From: an uncultured Prevotellaceae bacterium
Lineage (GTDB): Bacteria; Bacteroidota; Bacteroidia; Bacteroidales; Bacteroidaceae
Reading direction: 5' to 3'
NCBI GenBank assembly: GCA_900316685.1
Contig: ONDS01000008.1
Span: forward strand, 1-64,000
Length of the DNA stretch: 64,000 bases
Shown: positions 28,315 to 37,450 of the stretch, in pieces
Numbering within the stretch: the first letter of the stretch is position 1
How the letters are laid out: each line of letters opens with the position of its first letter
The notes under the pieces: generated by a model
Seen by the model: the letters and a program-made list of their open reading frames with translations, nothing else
Databases searched by the model: none
Told to the model about the DNA's origin: nothing
Position numbers and translations under genes: made by a program

Positions 28315-30516
28315 TCAAAGCCTCTCCACATTCTTCACTCCTTTTACTGTACGTAGTTTCTTGATGAGGGCCTCCAGTTTAGACGTGTCGTCGAGCAAGA
28401 CCGTTAATACTCCACCAAACAATCCATCGTGACTATCGATGTTGATGGAACGCATCACCATCTTTTCATCCTTGGATATAATGCTCGTGATGTTGTTGAC
28501 AATACCAATATCGTCGTTGCCTACCACGCGCAGGGTAATGGCATATTGCGATGACCCCTTGCCACTCCATTTTGCCTTGACAATACGGTAACCAAACCGG
28601 CGTTTCATCTCCGGAGCGTTGGGACAGTCGGTGCGGTGTATCTTGATACCACCGTTTACTCCCACAAAGCCGAAGATGGGATCACCGAAGATCGGGCGAC
28701 AGCAACGAGCCAGTTGGTAATCCAAACCTTTGAGGTCACGATCGATTACCAATACATCGTCATTCTGCTTCAGCAGTTCCTCGGTAGGGTCGGAATAGTT
28801 GAATTCCTCGGCACTCCTTGTCGGAGCTATGGTTGCAGATAGGTTCTTTTCGCTGTTGCGTATTTCTACGTATTTATCTATTACCTCGTTGACATCGAGT
28901 CTTTCCTCTGCCAACTGATGATAGAAATCAGTTGTGGTTTTGAAACCTAATTTCTTGATAAGGTGTGATAGCGTTCCTTCCACCAGATCGATCTTGCGGT
29001 TCTTGAAACGGCGTTCAAGCAGTTCCTTGGCGTAGAGCCCTTCTTTCACCTGCGTTTCCTTCAAGGCCAGCCGTATCTTGGCCTTAGCCCTGGAAGTCTT
29101 GACGATATTCACCCACTCTTGTTTGGGCGTTTGATTGGCGGAAGTCATGATTTCTACCACATCGCCACTCTGCAACTGTTCCCTGACAGGCACGATCTTG
29201 TTGTTGACCTTGCCTCCTACGCACTGATTGCCGATACGGGAGTGGATGCGATAGGCGAAATCGAGAATGGTGGCTCCCTTGGGGAACCGAAGTAAATCGC
29301 CCTTGGGTGTGAACACGAACACCTCATCCTCATACAGATCCATCTTGAATTGATCCATCATCTGCATGTGGTCATCGCTTTCAAGTGCCGCACGGATATT
29401 ATTCAACCACTCGTCTATATTGCCTTCACCTTTGATACCTTTATAGCGCCAATGTGCAGCAAGACCTTTCTCCGCCACCTCATCCATACGCTCAGTGCGT
29501 ATCTGCACCTCCACCCACTTGTTTTCAGGTCCTAACACGGTAATATGAAGGCTCTCATATCCATTGGTTTTGGGCACTGACAACCAATCGCGCAACCTGC
29601 GGGGATTAGGAGTGTACATGTCCGTGATAATAGAATAGACCTGCCAACATTGCATCTTCTCTTTCTCCATCGGTGAGTCGAGGATGATGCGGATGGCGAA
29701 AAGGTCGTAGATGCCTTCGAATCCGCATTTCTGCTTTTTCATCTTCTGCCAGATGGAGTGGATACTTTTGGTGCGGCCTTTCATGTGGAAACGCAAACCG
29801 GCTTCCATAAGTTTCTTCTCAATGGGAGCGATGAAGCGGGCGATATATGCATCACGGGCACGCTTGGTGGCATTTAGCTTCTCCTTGATCATGTAGTATG
29901 CATCATGCTCAAGGTATTTCAGACTCAAGTCTTCCAGTTCACTCTTCAGTTTATAGAGTCCCAACTTATGGGCTAAGGGCGCAAAGAGATAGGAGGATTC
30001 TTGTGAAACCTGTTGTTTCATATCCACCTCTTCCGTATCGCGTATCTGCCTCATCAAGTTGACCTGTGCAGAAATCATGATGAGTATCACCCGCATATCC
30101 TCAGCGAAGGAGAGTAGCAGATTACGGAAATTCTCCGAGTCGGCGGCTGTATTGTACTTGTCCAGCTGTCGTGTTTTCTCCAGACCTCGGATAATACGTG
30201 CCACGCTTTTTCCGAAACGTGATTCAATCTCCTGTGAAGACCATATCTTAGACACCATGCCGGCATTCAGCATGATGGCTGTAACACCGTCCTTTCGCAA
30301 GCTGGTTTCCTCAACGGCTACCAATGCAGTCTGCATGGCTGCCATAATGGGATTGAGACCAAAGACATCACGTATGAGCCATCCCTGCTCCATGGCATGG
30401 TCGATAACTTCTTTTATATCATTTTCCACAGGAAGGACACCAAGGTGGCTACGCAATCGATGGCGTAATCTCACCATTTCTTCTTTTTCAGTTCGGGAGA
30501 ATGTCAGTCTGTTCAT
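28315..30516 (-). CDS. relA: RelA-type (p)ppGpp synthetase with inactive hydrolase domain
   Basis: A 733-residue RelA/SpoT-family protein. The HD hydrolase region is present in shape but its catalytic motif is lost: the usual LLHDVIED is replaced by MLNAGMVSK near residue 87, and the later ADRLHN by SAQVNL. The synthetase domain looks intact (GRTKSIHSIWQKMKK, YDLFAIRIILD, TNGYESLHITVLG, EVQIRTERMDEVAEKG). TGS (VFVFTPKGDLLRFPKGAT) and a C-terminal ACT domain follow, allowing ribosome-linked activation. The synthetase substrate loop carries RLRD, closer to the RxKD signature of bifunctional Rel than to the ExDD of gammaproteobacterial RelA. It likely makes (p)ppGpp during amino acid starvation; a separate hydrolase must exist elsewhere. 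Confidence 0.88.
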   Translation of the reverse strand: MNRLTFSRTEKEEMVRLRHRLRSHLGVLPVENDIKEVIDHAMEQGWLIRDVFGLNPIMAAMQTALVAVEETSLRKDGVTAIMLNAGMVSKIWSSQEIESRFGKSVARIIRGLEKTRQLDKYNTAADSENFRNLLLSFAEDMRVILIMISAQVNLMRQIRDTEEVDMKQQVSQESSYLFAPLAHKLGLYKLKSELEDLSLKYLEHDAYYMIKEKLNATKRARDAYIARFIAPIEKKLMEAGLRFHMKGRTKSIHSIWQKMKKQKCGFEGIYDLFAIRIILDSPMEKEKMQCWQVYSIITDMYTPNPRRLRDWLSVPKTNGYESLHITVLGPENKWVEVQIRTERMDEVAEKGLAAHWRYKGIKGEGNIDEWLNNIRAALESDDHMQMMDQFKMDLYEDEVFVFTPKGDLLRFPKGATILDFAYRIHSRIGNQCVGGKVNNKIVPVREQLQSGDVVEIMTSANQTPKQEWVNIVKTSRAKAKIRLALKETQVKEGLYAKELLERRFKNRKIDLVEGTLSHLIKKLGFKTTTDFYHQLAEERLDVNEVIDKYVEIRNSEKNLSATIAPTRSAEEFNYSDPTEELLKQNDDVLVIDRDLKGLDYQLARCCRPIFGDPIFGFVGVNGGIKIHRTDCPNAPEMKRRFGYRIVKAKWSGKGSSQYAITLRVVGNDDIGIVNNITSIISKDEKMVMRSINIDSHDGLFGGVLTVLLDDTSKLEALIKKLRTVKGVKNVERL

Positions 30517-30548
30517 GTGATATGGTATGCTAATGCTGAAAAACTATG

Positions 30549-30556
30549 CAAAAATA
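30549..30556 (-). promoter_or_regulatory. -7 promoter box for relA
   Basis: Reads TATTTTTG on the minus strand, 32 bases before the relA ATG. Divergent from the box of the DUF4301 gene at 30600-30607. Confidence 0.5.
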
Positions 30557-30599
30557 CATAATTTTTCATTGAAAATGTTCTCAATTGGGAAAAATGAAT

Positions 30600-30607
30600 T
30601 ATCTTTG
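30600..30607 (+). promoter_or_regulatory. -7 promoter box for the DUF4301 gene
   Basis: TATCTTTG fits TAnnTTTG, 51 bases ahead of the ATG at 30659. Confidence 0.5.
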
Positions 30608-30658
30608 TGACAAATTACCCAAAATCAATTATCAAACTCTTAATATCTATTTTTATTT

Positions 30659-32173
30659 ATGCTATCACAACAAGACCTACAGCAAATCGCCTCAAAAGGC
30701 ATTACTGAAGAACAAATCAACAGCCAATTAAAAGAATTTGAGACCGGTTTTCCATTTTTGAAACTGGAAGCAGCTGCTGCCGTGGGAAAAGGAATCATGT
30801 CGCCTTCGGCAGAAGAAAGAGACTGCTACATCAAGGCCTGGAACGACTATAAAGCCGCAGGAAAGAAAGTGGTGAAATTTGTACCGGCTTCGGGTGCTGC
30901 CAGCCGTATGTTCAAGGATATGTTTGCATTCGTGAATGCAGACTATACAGTTCCCACCACCGATTTCGAGAAGAAGTATTTCGACAATATTGAGAAGTTC
31001 GCATTCTTTAATGCCCTTGATGCCGTTTGTCAGGCCAATGAGGGTAAAGGTATCAATGATTTGATAGCCGAAGGAAATTATAAGGCGGTGGCTCGCAATA
31101 TGTTGGAGGGTGGGGGACTGAATTACGGTCAGTTGCCCAAGGGACTTCTCCTCTTCCACAAGTATGGCGAAGAGGCCCGTACCCCAATGGAAGAGCATTT
31201 GGTTGAAGGCGCACTCTATGCAGCCAGCAAGGGAGAAGCCAACGTCCACTTTACCGTCAGCCACGAACACATGGCGCTTTTCGAGCAAAGGGTGGAACAG
31301 AAAGTCGGCGCTTTCTCCGAGAAATTCGGCATCAAGTACAACATCTCTTTCTCTGAGCAGAAACCAAGTACCGACACTGTTGCCGCCAACCCCGACAACA
31401 CACCGTTCCGCAATGACGATGGTTCTCTGCTCTTCCGTCCAGGAGGCCATGGTGCCCTAATTGAAAATCTCAACGAGATAGATGCCGATGTGGTATTCAT
31501 TAAAAACATAGACAATGTGGTGCCCGATAGGCTGAAAGACGAGACGGTAACATACAAACAACTCATAGCTGGTATACTTGTAACCGCACAGAAGAAGGCT
31601 TTCGAGTATATCAAATTACTGGATGGTGATTACACCGATGAACAGTTGAAGGAGATTGCTCGTTTTGTGAGCGAGGACCTTTGCTGTCGGAAAGAAGGGA
31701 TCTGCGATATGAAACGTGAGGAGTTGGCCGCTTATCTGCGTGGGAAACTCAATCGCCCGATGCGTGTCTGTGGCGTGGTGAAGAACGTGGGCGAGCCTGG
31801 CGGTGGTCCGTTCCTGACATACAATCAAGATGGTAGTATCAGTCTGCAAATCCTTGAAAGCAGCCAGATTGACAAGAGCAACGAAGAATACCAGCGCATG
31901 TTCACCGAAGGAACACACTTCAACCCAGTCGACTTGGTCTGCGCCGTCAAAGATTATGAAGGAAAGCCCTTCAACCTGCCTGACTTCGTCGACAAGACCA
32001 CAGGTTTCATCAGCAGCAAGAGCAAGAATGGCAAGGAACTGAAAGCCCTGGAGTTGCCAGGCTTGTGGAATGGAGCCATGAGCGATTGGAGCACTATCTT
32101 TGTTGAAGTGCCATTAGGAACCTTCAACCCCGTAAAGACGGTCAACGACCTGCTTCGTGAGCAGCATCAATAG
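30659..32173 (+). CDS. DUF4301 family protein
   Basis: A 504-residue protein without signal peptide or membrane segments, so cytosolic. It resembles the Bacteroidota family DUF4301. Conserved-looking stretches include VKFVPASGAASRMFKDMF (about residues 73-90), FRNDDGSLLFRPGGHGALIENLNEIDADVVFIKNID (about 246-280) and RVCGVVKNVGEPGGGPF (about 366-382). These glycine-rich loops plus VFIKNIDNV recall nucleotidyltransferase or UTP-sugar transferase folds, but this is a weak resemblance and no function is known. It stands alone, divergent from relA and convergent with ndk. Confidence 0.75.
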   Translation: MLSQQDLQQIASKGITEEQINSQLKEFETGFPFLKLEAAAAVGKGIMSPSAEERDCYIKAWNDYKAAGKKVVKFVPASGAASRMFKDMFAFVNADYTVPTTDFEKKYFDNIEKFAFFNALDAVCQANEGKGINDLIAEGNYKAVARNMLEGGGLNYGQLPKGLLLFHKYGEEARTPMEEHLVEGALYAASKGEANVHFTVSHEHMALFEQRVEQKVGAFSEKFGIKYNISFSEQKPSTDTVAANPDNTPFRNDDGSLLFRPGGHGALIENLNEIDADVVFIKNIDNVVPDRLKDETVTYKQLIAGILVTAQKKAFEYIKLLDGDYTDEQLKEIARFVSEDLCCRKEGICDMKREELAAYLRGKLNRPMRVCGVVKNVGEPGGGPFLTYNQDGSISLQILESSQIDKSNEEYQRMFTEGTHFNPVDLVCAVKDYEGKPFNLPDFVDKTTGFISSKSKNGKELKALELPGLWNGAMSDWSTIFVEVPLGTFNPVKTVNDLLREQHQ

Positions 32174-32207
32174 ACTGTCGGCAACGGTTTAATGTTATAG
32201 AAACGAT

Positions 32208-32235
32208 GAAGGTCTGGCTCCAAAGCCAGGCCTTC
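32208..32235. terminator. hairpin between convergent DUF4301 and ndk genes
   Basis: GAAGGTCTGGCT (32208-32219) and AGCCAGGCCTTC (32224-32235) form a 12-pair stem with one T-G pair and a 4-base loop. It lacks a T-run but is placed to end transcripts from both sides. Confidence 0.6.
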
Positions 32236-32257
32236 GCGTTAGTGGTAATCGGAAAAA

Positions 32258-32719
32258 TCAGATTTCATTGTCACCATAGACAAAGCCTTGGAGAGCGGCC
32301 TTGAAATCAAAGATTTCACCTGAACGGAAGAAACGCTTCAACTCTATCTCGGCATTGGAGGTGGAGTCGGAAGCATGCACGATATTCTGCTGGTTGCTCA
32401 TCGAATAGTCGCCACGTATGGTGCCGGGAGCCGCCTCACGACCATTGGTTGCGCCTACCATAGTGCGAACCACCTGAACTGCATCAACGCCTTCGATAGC
32501 CATGGCTACGACAGGACAAGCCATCATCGATTCCGCCAATTTAGGGAAGAAAGGACGGTCGACGAGATGTGCATAGTGTTCACGCAGGATTTTCTCATCG
32601 AGCTGCATCATCTTCATCCCTACGATGTGCAGGCCGCGGCGTTCGAATCGGTTAATAACCTCACCCATCAGGCTGCGCTGTACGCAACCCGGTTTAAGAA
32701 GAACCAATGTTTTTTCCAT
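32258..32719 (-). CDS. ndk: Nucleoside diphosphate kinase
   Basis: A 153-residue Ndk that passes the terminal phosphate of ATP to other nucleoside diphosphates through a phosphohistidine. The catalytic His115 lies in NIVHASDS, and GATNGREAAPGTIRGDYS is the nucleotide-binding stretch. The start MEKTLVLLKPG matches the family. The frame continues upstream to 32863, but that extension only translates the tRNA-Gly gene and its terminator, so 32719 is the real start. Confidence 0.96.
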   Translation of the reverse strand: MEKTLVLLKPGCVQRSLMGEVINRFERRGLHIVGMKMMQLDEKILREHYAHLVDRPFFPKLAESMMACPVVAMAIEGVDAVQVVRTMVGATNGREAAPGTIRGDYSMSNQQNIVHASDSTSNAEIELKRFFRSGEIFDFKAALQGFVYGDNEI

Positions 32720-32758
32720 AATATTACGTAAATAAATTGATAAGTGGCAATGAAAACT

Positions 32759-32783
32759 AAAAAATCCCGCTTCTCGGGCGGGA
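32759..32783 (-). terminator. terminator of the tRNA-Thr/tRNA-Gly unit
   Basis: On the minus strand TCCCGC and GCGGGA (32778-32783 and 32765-32770) close a 7-base loop and are followed by T6 (complement of 32759-32764). It lies between the tRNA genes and ndk and so separates their transcripts. Confidence 0.85.
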
Positions 32784-32805
32784 CAACAAATAAAATTGTA
32801 GGAAG

Positions 32806-32878
32806 AGCGGTAAACGGGGCTCGAACCCGCGACCTTCGGCTTGGGAAGCCAACGCTCTGCCAACTGAGCTACTACCGC
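32806..32878 (-). tRNA. tRNA-Gly (anticodon CCC)
   Basis: A 73-base cloverleaf without encoded CCA: acceptor GCGGTAG/TTACCGC, D-stem GCTC/GAGC, anticodon stem TTGGC/GCCGA with loop TTCCCAA, T-stem GCGGG/CCCGT with loop TTCGAGC. The seven-base loop fixes positions 34-36 as CCC, reading the GGG glycine codon. A TCC reading would need a mispaired anticodon stem. It is 5 bases from the tRNA-Thr gene. Confidence 0.92.
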
Positions 32879-32883
32879 AAAAG

Positions 32884-32956
32884 AGCCGATACCGGGACTC
32901 GAACCCGGGACCTATTCATTACGAATGAATTGCTCTACCAACTGAGCCATATCGGC
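32884..32956 (-). tRNA. tRNA-Thr (anticodon CGT)
   Basis: A 73-base cloverleaf without encoded CCA: acceptor GCCGATA/TATCGGC, D-stem GCTC/GAGC, anticodon stem ATTCA/TGAAT with loop TTCGTAA, T-stem CCGGG/CCCGG with loop TTCGAGT. The anticodon CGT reads ACG. It is the first gene of a two-tRNA unit with its own promoter. Confidence 0.94.
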
Positions 32957-32987
32957 AACTTATAGGGCATTCCATAGAAATGCGGTG

Positions 32988-33018
32988 CAAAGGTAATCTT
33001 ATTTTTCGTATCAACAAA
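32988..33018 (-). promoter_or_regulatory. promoter of the tRNA-Thr/tRNA-Gly unit
   Basis: On the minus strand TTTG (complement of 33015-33018), 19 bases, then TACCTTTG (complement of 32988-32995): a full Bacteroidota promoter 31 bases before the mature tRNA-Thr end. The rest of 32957-33056 is AT-rich with nothing else recognised. Confidence 0.8.
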
Positions 33019-33056
33019 ATATTTTTTTGTTTTTTTTGGTGCAAACAGGAAAGTAA

Positions 33057-35876
33057 TCATAGATAATTACGCAAATACCTTCCCGTAATACTTTGTGAGC
33101 ATTTTACCACGTCCTCGGGTGTACCACAACAGACAAGGGATCCACCTTTGTCGCCGCCCTCTGGACCGAGATCGATGACATGGTCGGCACATTTCACCAC
33201 ATCGAGATTGTGCTCAATGACCAGTACGGTATGACCTCGCTGGATAAGCGCGTCAAAGGCGGCAAGCAACCGTTTGATGTCGTGGAAATGAAGTCCTGTG
33301 GTTGGTTCATCGAAAATGAAAAGGGTAGGGGACTGACGTTCCTGACCGATGAAATAGGCCAATTTCACTCGTTGATTCTCACCTCCCGACAAGGACGATG
33401 AACTCTGTCCTAATTTGATATAGCCAAGACCCACGGACTCCAGGGGACTAAGGCGGTCGACAATAGCCTTTTGGTGATGGGCACCGAAAAACTCTATTGC
33501 CTCAGACACCGTCATGTCGAGCACCTCGTTGATGTTCTTGCCTTCAAACCTCACATCGAGGATGTCACGTTTGAATCGCTGCCCATGACATGCTTCGCAG
33601 ACAAGTTCGAGGTCAGCCATGAACTGCATTTCCACATTGATAACACCGGCACCCTTGCATTCTTCACAACGACCACCATCGGTATTGAAAGAAAAATACT
33701 GTGGACTGAATCCCATTTGTTTTGACAAAGGTTGGTCGCCGAATAATTGACGAATGGCATCATAAGCTTTCACATAAGTGGCAGGATTGCTGCGAGTGCT
33801 TTTGCCAATGGGATTCTGGTCGACAAACTCCACGTGCTCTATTCGTTGCCAATCTCCATCCAAGCTTATATATTCGCCAGGGGGATCACACACCTCGTCA
33901 AGATGGCGTTTAAGGGCAGGGTAGAGGATACCACTCACCAAGGATGACTTGCCACTACCACTCACACCTGTTACCACCGTGAATACATTCAGAGGGAATG
34001 ACACATCAATACCTCTGAGATTGTTCATACGGCATCCTTTGAGTAAAATAGACAAATTCCACGGTCTACGGGAACCTGGTACGGGAATTGTGTCAACGTG
34101 GCTGAGGTAGCGGATAGTATGACTGCGAGGAAAATCATCCAAGGCCGTGGGGGAGAGGTGGGAAGGCTCGCCCTCGAATACTATTTCGCCACCTAAACGC
34201 CCGGCATCGGGTCCTACATCTATCAGGTAGTCGGCATTGCGCATCATCTCCTCGTCATGTTCCACCACCACCACGGTATTTCCGATGGATTGCAGTTCAC
34301 GGAGCACATGAATCAGTCGATCGGTATCGCGACTGTGCAGACCTATACTCGGTTCGTCGAGAATGTATAATGAACCTACCAGTGAACTACCTAAAGATGT
34401 GGTCAGGTTGATTCGTTGGCTTTCGCCACCGCTCAAAGTATTAGACGGTCGGTTCAACGTGAGATAACCTAAGCCTACATCGAGCATGAATTGCAAGCGG
34501 TTCTTGATTTCCGTGAGGATACGTTGGGAAATGGCTCGGTCATGCTCATCGAGCACCAATTCATCTATCCATTTTTTCAGACTCCAGATGGGCATCTGCA
34601 CGAGGTCGGTGATACTACGCCCAGCCACTTTCACATAATTGGATTCTTTCCTCAGACGGGTTCCGTGGCATACAGGGCAAACGGTCTTACCTCGATAGCG
34701 GCTCATCATCACTCGGTATTGTATCTTGTATTGGTTCTCCTTGACCATTTGGAAGAACGCGTCGATGCTTACCTGTTCATGGATGTCGAGATGGCTTTCC
34801 GTGGGTAACCCGTGCCAGAGCCAATCTTTTTGTTGACGTGTTAAATCATAATAAGGTGTGAAAATAGGGAAGTCGACGGCGGCAGAACGGCGGCAGAACT
34901 CGTCCTGCCATATCTTCATCTTGTCACCATGCCAGCATTGCACACACCCTCCGTAAACACTCAACGAGCTGTTGGGAATAACCAATTTCTCGTCGATGCC
35001 GATGATGGAACCGAATCCTTCACATTCTGGGCAGGCTCCCAAGGGCGAATTAAATGCGAACATGTTGTCCGAAGGCTCTTCAAACTTGATGCCATCGGCC
35101 TCAAAACGAGTGGAGAAATCATACGTAAGGTTTGACGGGAGGAAAACCAATCGACACTCACCATCACCTTCATAAAAGGCTGTTTCTGCAGAGTCGTAAA
35201 GCCGGGCGATGCTGTCAGAACCGTCATCCACGCTCATCCTATCAATGAGAAGATATATTTCAGAAGGATTAATTTTACTTATAAGCGTCTGATTTTCAAG
35301 TAAATCGTCAATTCTCAGCAATTCACCTTTATAATATATGCGTACGAAACCTTGTTGGATTTCCATTTCCAGCTGCCGCGACAAAGTTCGTTCGGCGGTT
35401 CGCTTCATAGGAGCTAATACATAGTATTTAGTGCCTGATGCATAGCCTTTTACGCATTTTAAAATATCCTCTATAGTATGTTTCTTGACTTCTTGTCCGC
35501 TTATGGGCGAAAAAGTCTTACCAATTCGTGCGAACAGCAAACGCAAATACTCATAAACTTCTGTTGATGTACCTACAGTGGAACGAGGATTCCTGCTGAT
35601 GACTTTTTGCTCAATGGCTATGGCAGGAGGTAGTCCTTTGATAAAATCACAGGCGGGTTTACTCATCCTGCCCAAAAACTGGCGGGCATACGACGAAAGG
35701 CTTTCTACATAACGGCGTTGTCCTTCAGCATAAAGTGTGTCGAAGGCAAGCGACGATTTTCCGCTGCCACTGACTCCGGCAACGACCACAAGTTTGTTTC
35801 TGGGAATGTCAACGGATACATTTTTCAAGTTGTTGACCCGAGCGCCCCTTACCTGTATATAGTGTTTAGATTTCAT
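33057..35876 (-). CDS. uvrA: Excinuclease ABC subunit A
   Basis: A 939-residue UvrA, the damage-sensing ATPase of nucleotide excision repair. It has two ABC modules: Walker [10 protein letters not shown] at residues 34-42 and again in the second half, with LSGGESQR and LSGGENQR signatures. The C-terminal zinc finger is complete (CEECKGAG ... CEACHGQR), and CPVCHG lies in the middle. The first zinc module seems to lack its first CxxC pair: the segment before CPECEGFG reads [16 protein letters not shown], where other UvrA proteins have CPVC. The frame opens back to 35981, but the promoter box at 35896-35903 and the homology support 35876. It could be a UvrA paralogue. Confidence 0.9.
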   Translation of the reverse strand: MKSKHYIQVRGARVNNLKNVSVDIPRNKLVVVAGVSGSGKSSLAFDTLYAEGQRRYVESLSSYARQFLGRMSKPACDFIKGLPPAIAIEQKVISRNPRSTVGTSTEVYEYLRLLFARIGKTFSPISGQEVKKHTIEDILKCVKGYASGTKYYVLAPMKRTAERTLSRQLEMEIQQGFVRIYYKGELLRIDDLLENQTLISKINPSEIYLLIDRMSVDDGSDSIARLYDSAETAFYEGDGECRLVFLPSNLTYDFSTRFEADGIKFEEPSDNMFAFNSPLGACPECEGFGSIIGIDEKLVIPNSSLSVYGGCVQCWHGDKMKIWQDEFCRRSAAVDFPIFTPYYDLTRQQKDWLWHGLPTESHLDIHEQVSIDAFFQMVKENQYKIQYRVMMSRYRGKTVCPVCHGTRLRKESNYVKVAGRSITDLVQMPIWSLKKWIDELVLDEHDRAISQRILTEIKNRLQFMLDVGLGYLTLNRPSNTLSGGESQRINLTTSLGSSLVGSLYILDEPSIGLHSRDTDRLIHVLRELQSIGNTVVVVEHDEEMMRNADYLIDVGPDAGRLGGEIVFEGEPSHLSPTALDDFPRSHTIRYLSHVDTIPVPGSRRPWNLSILLKGCRMNNLRGIDVSFPLNVFTVVTGVSGSGKSSLVSGILYPALKRHLDEVCDPPGEYISLDGDWQRIEHVEFVDQNPIGKSTRSNPATYVKAYDAIRQLFGDQPLSKQMGFSPQYFSFNTDGGRCEECKGAGVINVEMQFMADLELVCEACHGQRFKRDILDVRFEGKNINEVLDMTVSEAIEFFGAHHQKAIVDRLSPLESVGLGYIKLGQSSSSLSGGENQRVKLAYFIGQERQSPTLFIFDEPTTGLHFHDIKRLLAAFDALIQRGHTVLVIEHNLDVVKCADHVIDLGPEGGDKGGSLVCCGTPEDVVKCSQSITGRYLRNYL

Positions 35877-35895
35877 GAACAAAATATTTGAACTA

Positions 35896-35903
35896 CAAAA
35901 ATA
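35896..35903 (-). promoter_or_regulatory. -7 promoter box for uvrA
   Basis: Reads TATTTTTG on the minus strand, 19 bases before the uvrA ATG at 35876. It excludes the longer upstream reading frame as the real start. No SOS-type palindrome was recognised in the 207-base intergenic region, which is otherwise very AT-rich. Confidence 0.55.
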
Positions 35904-36041
35904 CGAATATTTCGTTGAACAAAAAAATATTCTCGAATAAATCCGTCTATTTCTGTGAATCCAAAAATACAATATAATCAATATTATGATAAATAGAATT
36001 TAATATTTTGTTCCCTATCATTTATTCTAAGATATTTTTAC

Positions 36042-36049
36042 TAAATTTG
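36042..36049 (+). promoter_or_regulatory. -7 promoter box for the FHS transporter
   Basis: TAAATTTG fits TAnnTTTG, 34 bases ahead of the ATG at 36084. Confidence 0.5.
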
Positions 36050-36083
36050 CAAATCAAAAACTACATGGTAATCTAAACAAAAA

Positions 36084-37394
36084 ATGGAAAAAGAAAAATC
36101 AGGTCTTTTCACTAAAAATGGTATGAATTATTTGGTACCATTTATACTCATCACGTTCTGCTTCGCATTATGGGGATTCGCCAACGACATCACCAATCCG
36201 ATGGTTAAGGCGTTTTCAAAAATCTTCAAGATGAGTGTTACGGAAGGTTCATTAGTGCAGATGGCGTTTTACGGCGGTTATTTCGTCATGGCAGTTCCTG
36301 CCGCTTTGTTTATCCGTAGATATTCTTACAAGGCTGGCGTCTTGATGGGATTAGGATTATATGCTACAGGGGCTTTGTTGTTTTTCCCGGCGAAGACCAC
36401 AGGTAATTATTATCCTTTTTTGGCTGCTTATTTTATCATGACTTGTGGCCTTTCTTTCTTGGAAACCAGCTGCAACCCGTTTATTCTTTCAATGGGTTCG
36501 GAAGAAACAGCCACTCGTCGATTGAATTTTGCACAATGTTTCAATCCTATAGGATCTCTCATGGGAATGTTCGTGGCCATGAACTTTATACAGGCCAAGC
36601 TGAATCCCATGAGTTCGCAAGAAAGGATGCTGTTACCCGACCAAGAGTTTGAGGCCTTAAAAGAATCTGACTTAAGTGTGTTGATAACCCCCTATTTGGG
36701 TATTGCCCTTGTCATTATCGTCATGCTTTTGGTTATCGCTATAGCAAAGATTCCACGAGATGAGGTCAACTCTCGTAATATCAGTGCATTACGGTCAGTA
36801 AAAAAAGCATTGGTGCGACCAAAATATAGGTATGGCGTGATTGCTCAGTTCTTCTATGTAGGAGCGCAGATCATGTGCTGGACATTCATCATTCAATATG
36901 GAACACGTATCTTCATGGGCGAAGGTATGCCGGAGAAGGAGGCCGAAGTGATGTCGCAAGGCTACAACATCATAGCCATGGTCCTTTTCGTCAGTAGCCG
37001 TTTTATCTCTACATTTTTCATGAAGTATTTCCAACCCAGTAAGTTGCTTGCTATCTTCGCTATAGGCGGATGTTTGCTCACCCTTGGAGTCATCTTTTTC
37101 CAAAACAGGATGGGACTCTATTGTTTGGTTGGAGTGTCGGCATGTATGTCGCTCATGTTCCCAACCATCTATGGCATCGCTCTTAAAGGAATGGGCGAAG
37201 AAGCAAAGTTCGGTGCCGCAGGACTGATCATGGCCATTCTTGGAGGTTCCGTATTGCCACCCTTGCAAGCGATGGTCATCGATCGCCATGAACTCTTTGG
37301 CATGCCAGCCGTGAATGTTTCCTTCGTCTTGCCCTTCATTTGTTTTGTCGTAGTTTTCCTTTATGGGAGATACTCAATGCGAACTGATTCATGA
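36084..37394 (+). CDS. FHS-family sugar/H+ symporter (FucP-like)
   Basis: A 436-residue, twelve-helix major facilitator protein of the fucose:H+ symporter family. ALWGFANDITNPM near residue 28, where FucP has its key Asn-Asp pair, and SFLETSCNPFILSMG near residue 127 are typical of FucP, GluP and NagP. Which sugar it carries cannot be read. It converges on uxuB and uxuA with a shared terminator, so a hexuronate or its aldonate would fit, but fucose, glucose, galactose or N-acetylglucosamine are equally known in this family. Confidence 0.85.
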   Translation: MEKEKSGLFTKNGMNYLVPFILITFCFALWGFANDITNPMVKAFSKIFKMSVTEGSLVQMAFYGGYFVMAVPAALFIRRYSYKAGVLMGLGLYATGALLFFPAKTTGNYYPFLAAYFIMTCGLSFLETSCNPFILSMGSEETATRRLNFAQCFNPIGSLMGMFVAMNFIQAKLNPMSSQERMLLPDQEFEALKESDLSVLITPYLGIALVIIVMLLVIAIAKIPRDEVNSRNISALRSVKKALVRPKYRYGVIAQFFYVGAQIMCWTFIIQYGTRIFMGEGMPEKEAEVMSQGYNIIAMVLFVSSRFISTFFMKYFQPSKLLAIFAIGGCLLTLGVIFFQNRMGLYCLVGVSACMSLMFPTIYGIALKGMGEEAKFGAAGLIMAILGGSVLPPLQAMVIDRHELFGMPAVNVSFVLPFICFVVVFLYGRYSMRTDS

Positions 37395-37398
37395 TAAA

Positions 37399-37432
37399 GA
37401 TTTGGGCGGCATCATTCGATGTCGCCCAAATC
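37399..37432. terminator. bidirectional terminator between the FHS transporter and uxuB
   Basis: A 15-pair hairpin (GATTTGGGCGGCATC and complement with one G-T pair) with a 4-base loop ATTC, starting five bases after the transporter stop. Flanking A/T runs on both sides suit termination in both directions. Confidence 0.8.
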
Positions 37433-37450
37433 ATATTGCCGTTGATATTA

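Noticed and set aside
30728..31450. 240-codon antisense frame in the DUF4301 gene
   Set aside because: Low-complexity, Cys/His/Phe-rich translation typical of reverse-strand shadows; no promoter.
32720..32863. Extension of ndk upstream by 48 codons
   Set aside because: These codons are the tRNA-Gly gene and its terminator read on the same strand; Ndk proteins start at the ATG at 32719.
32806..32878. Reading the glycine tRNA anticodon as TCC
   Set aside because: It would require a mispaired anticodon stem; the 5-pair stem TTGGC/GCCGA fixes the loop with CCC at positions 34-36.
35877..35981. Longer uvrA reading frame
   Set aside because: It includes the promoter box, is AT-rich and lacks UvrA homology.
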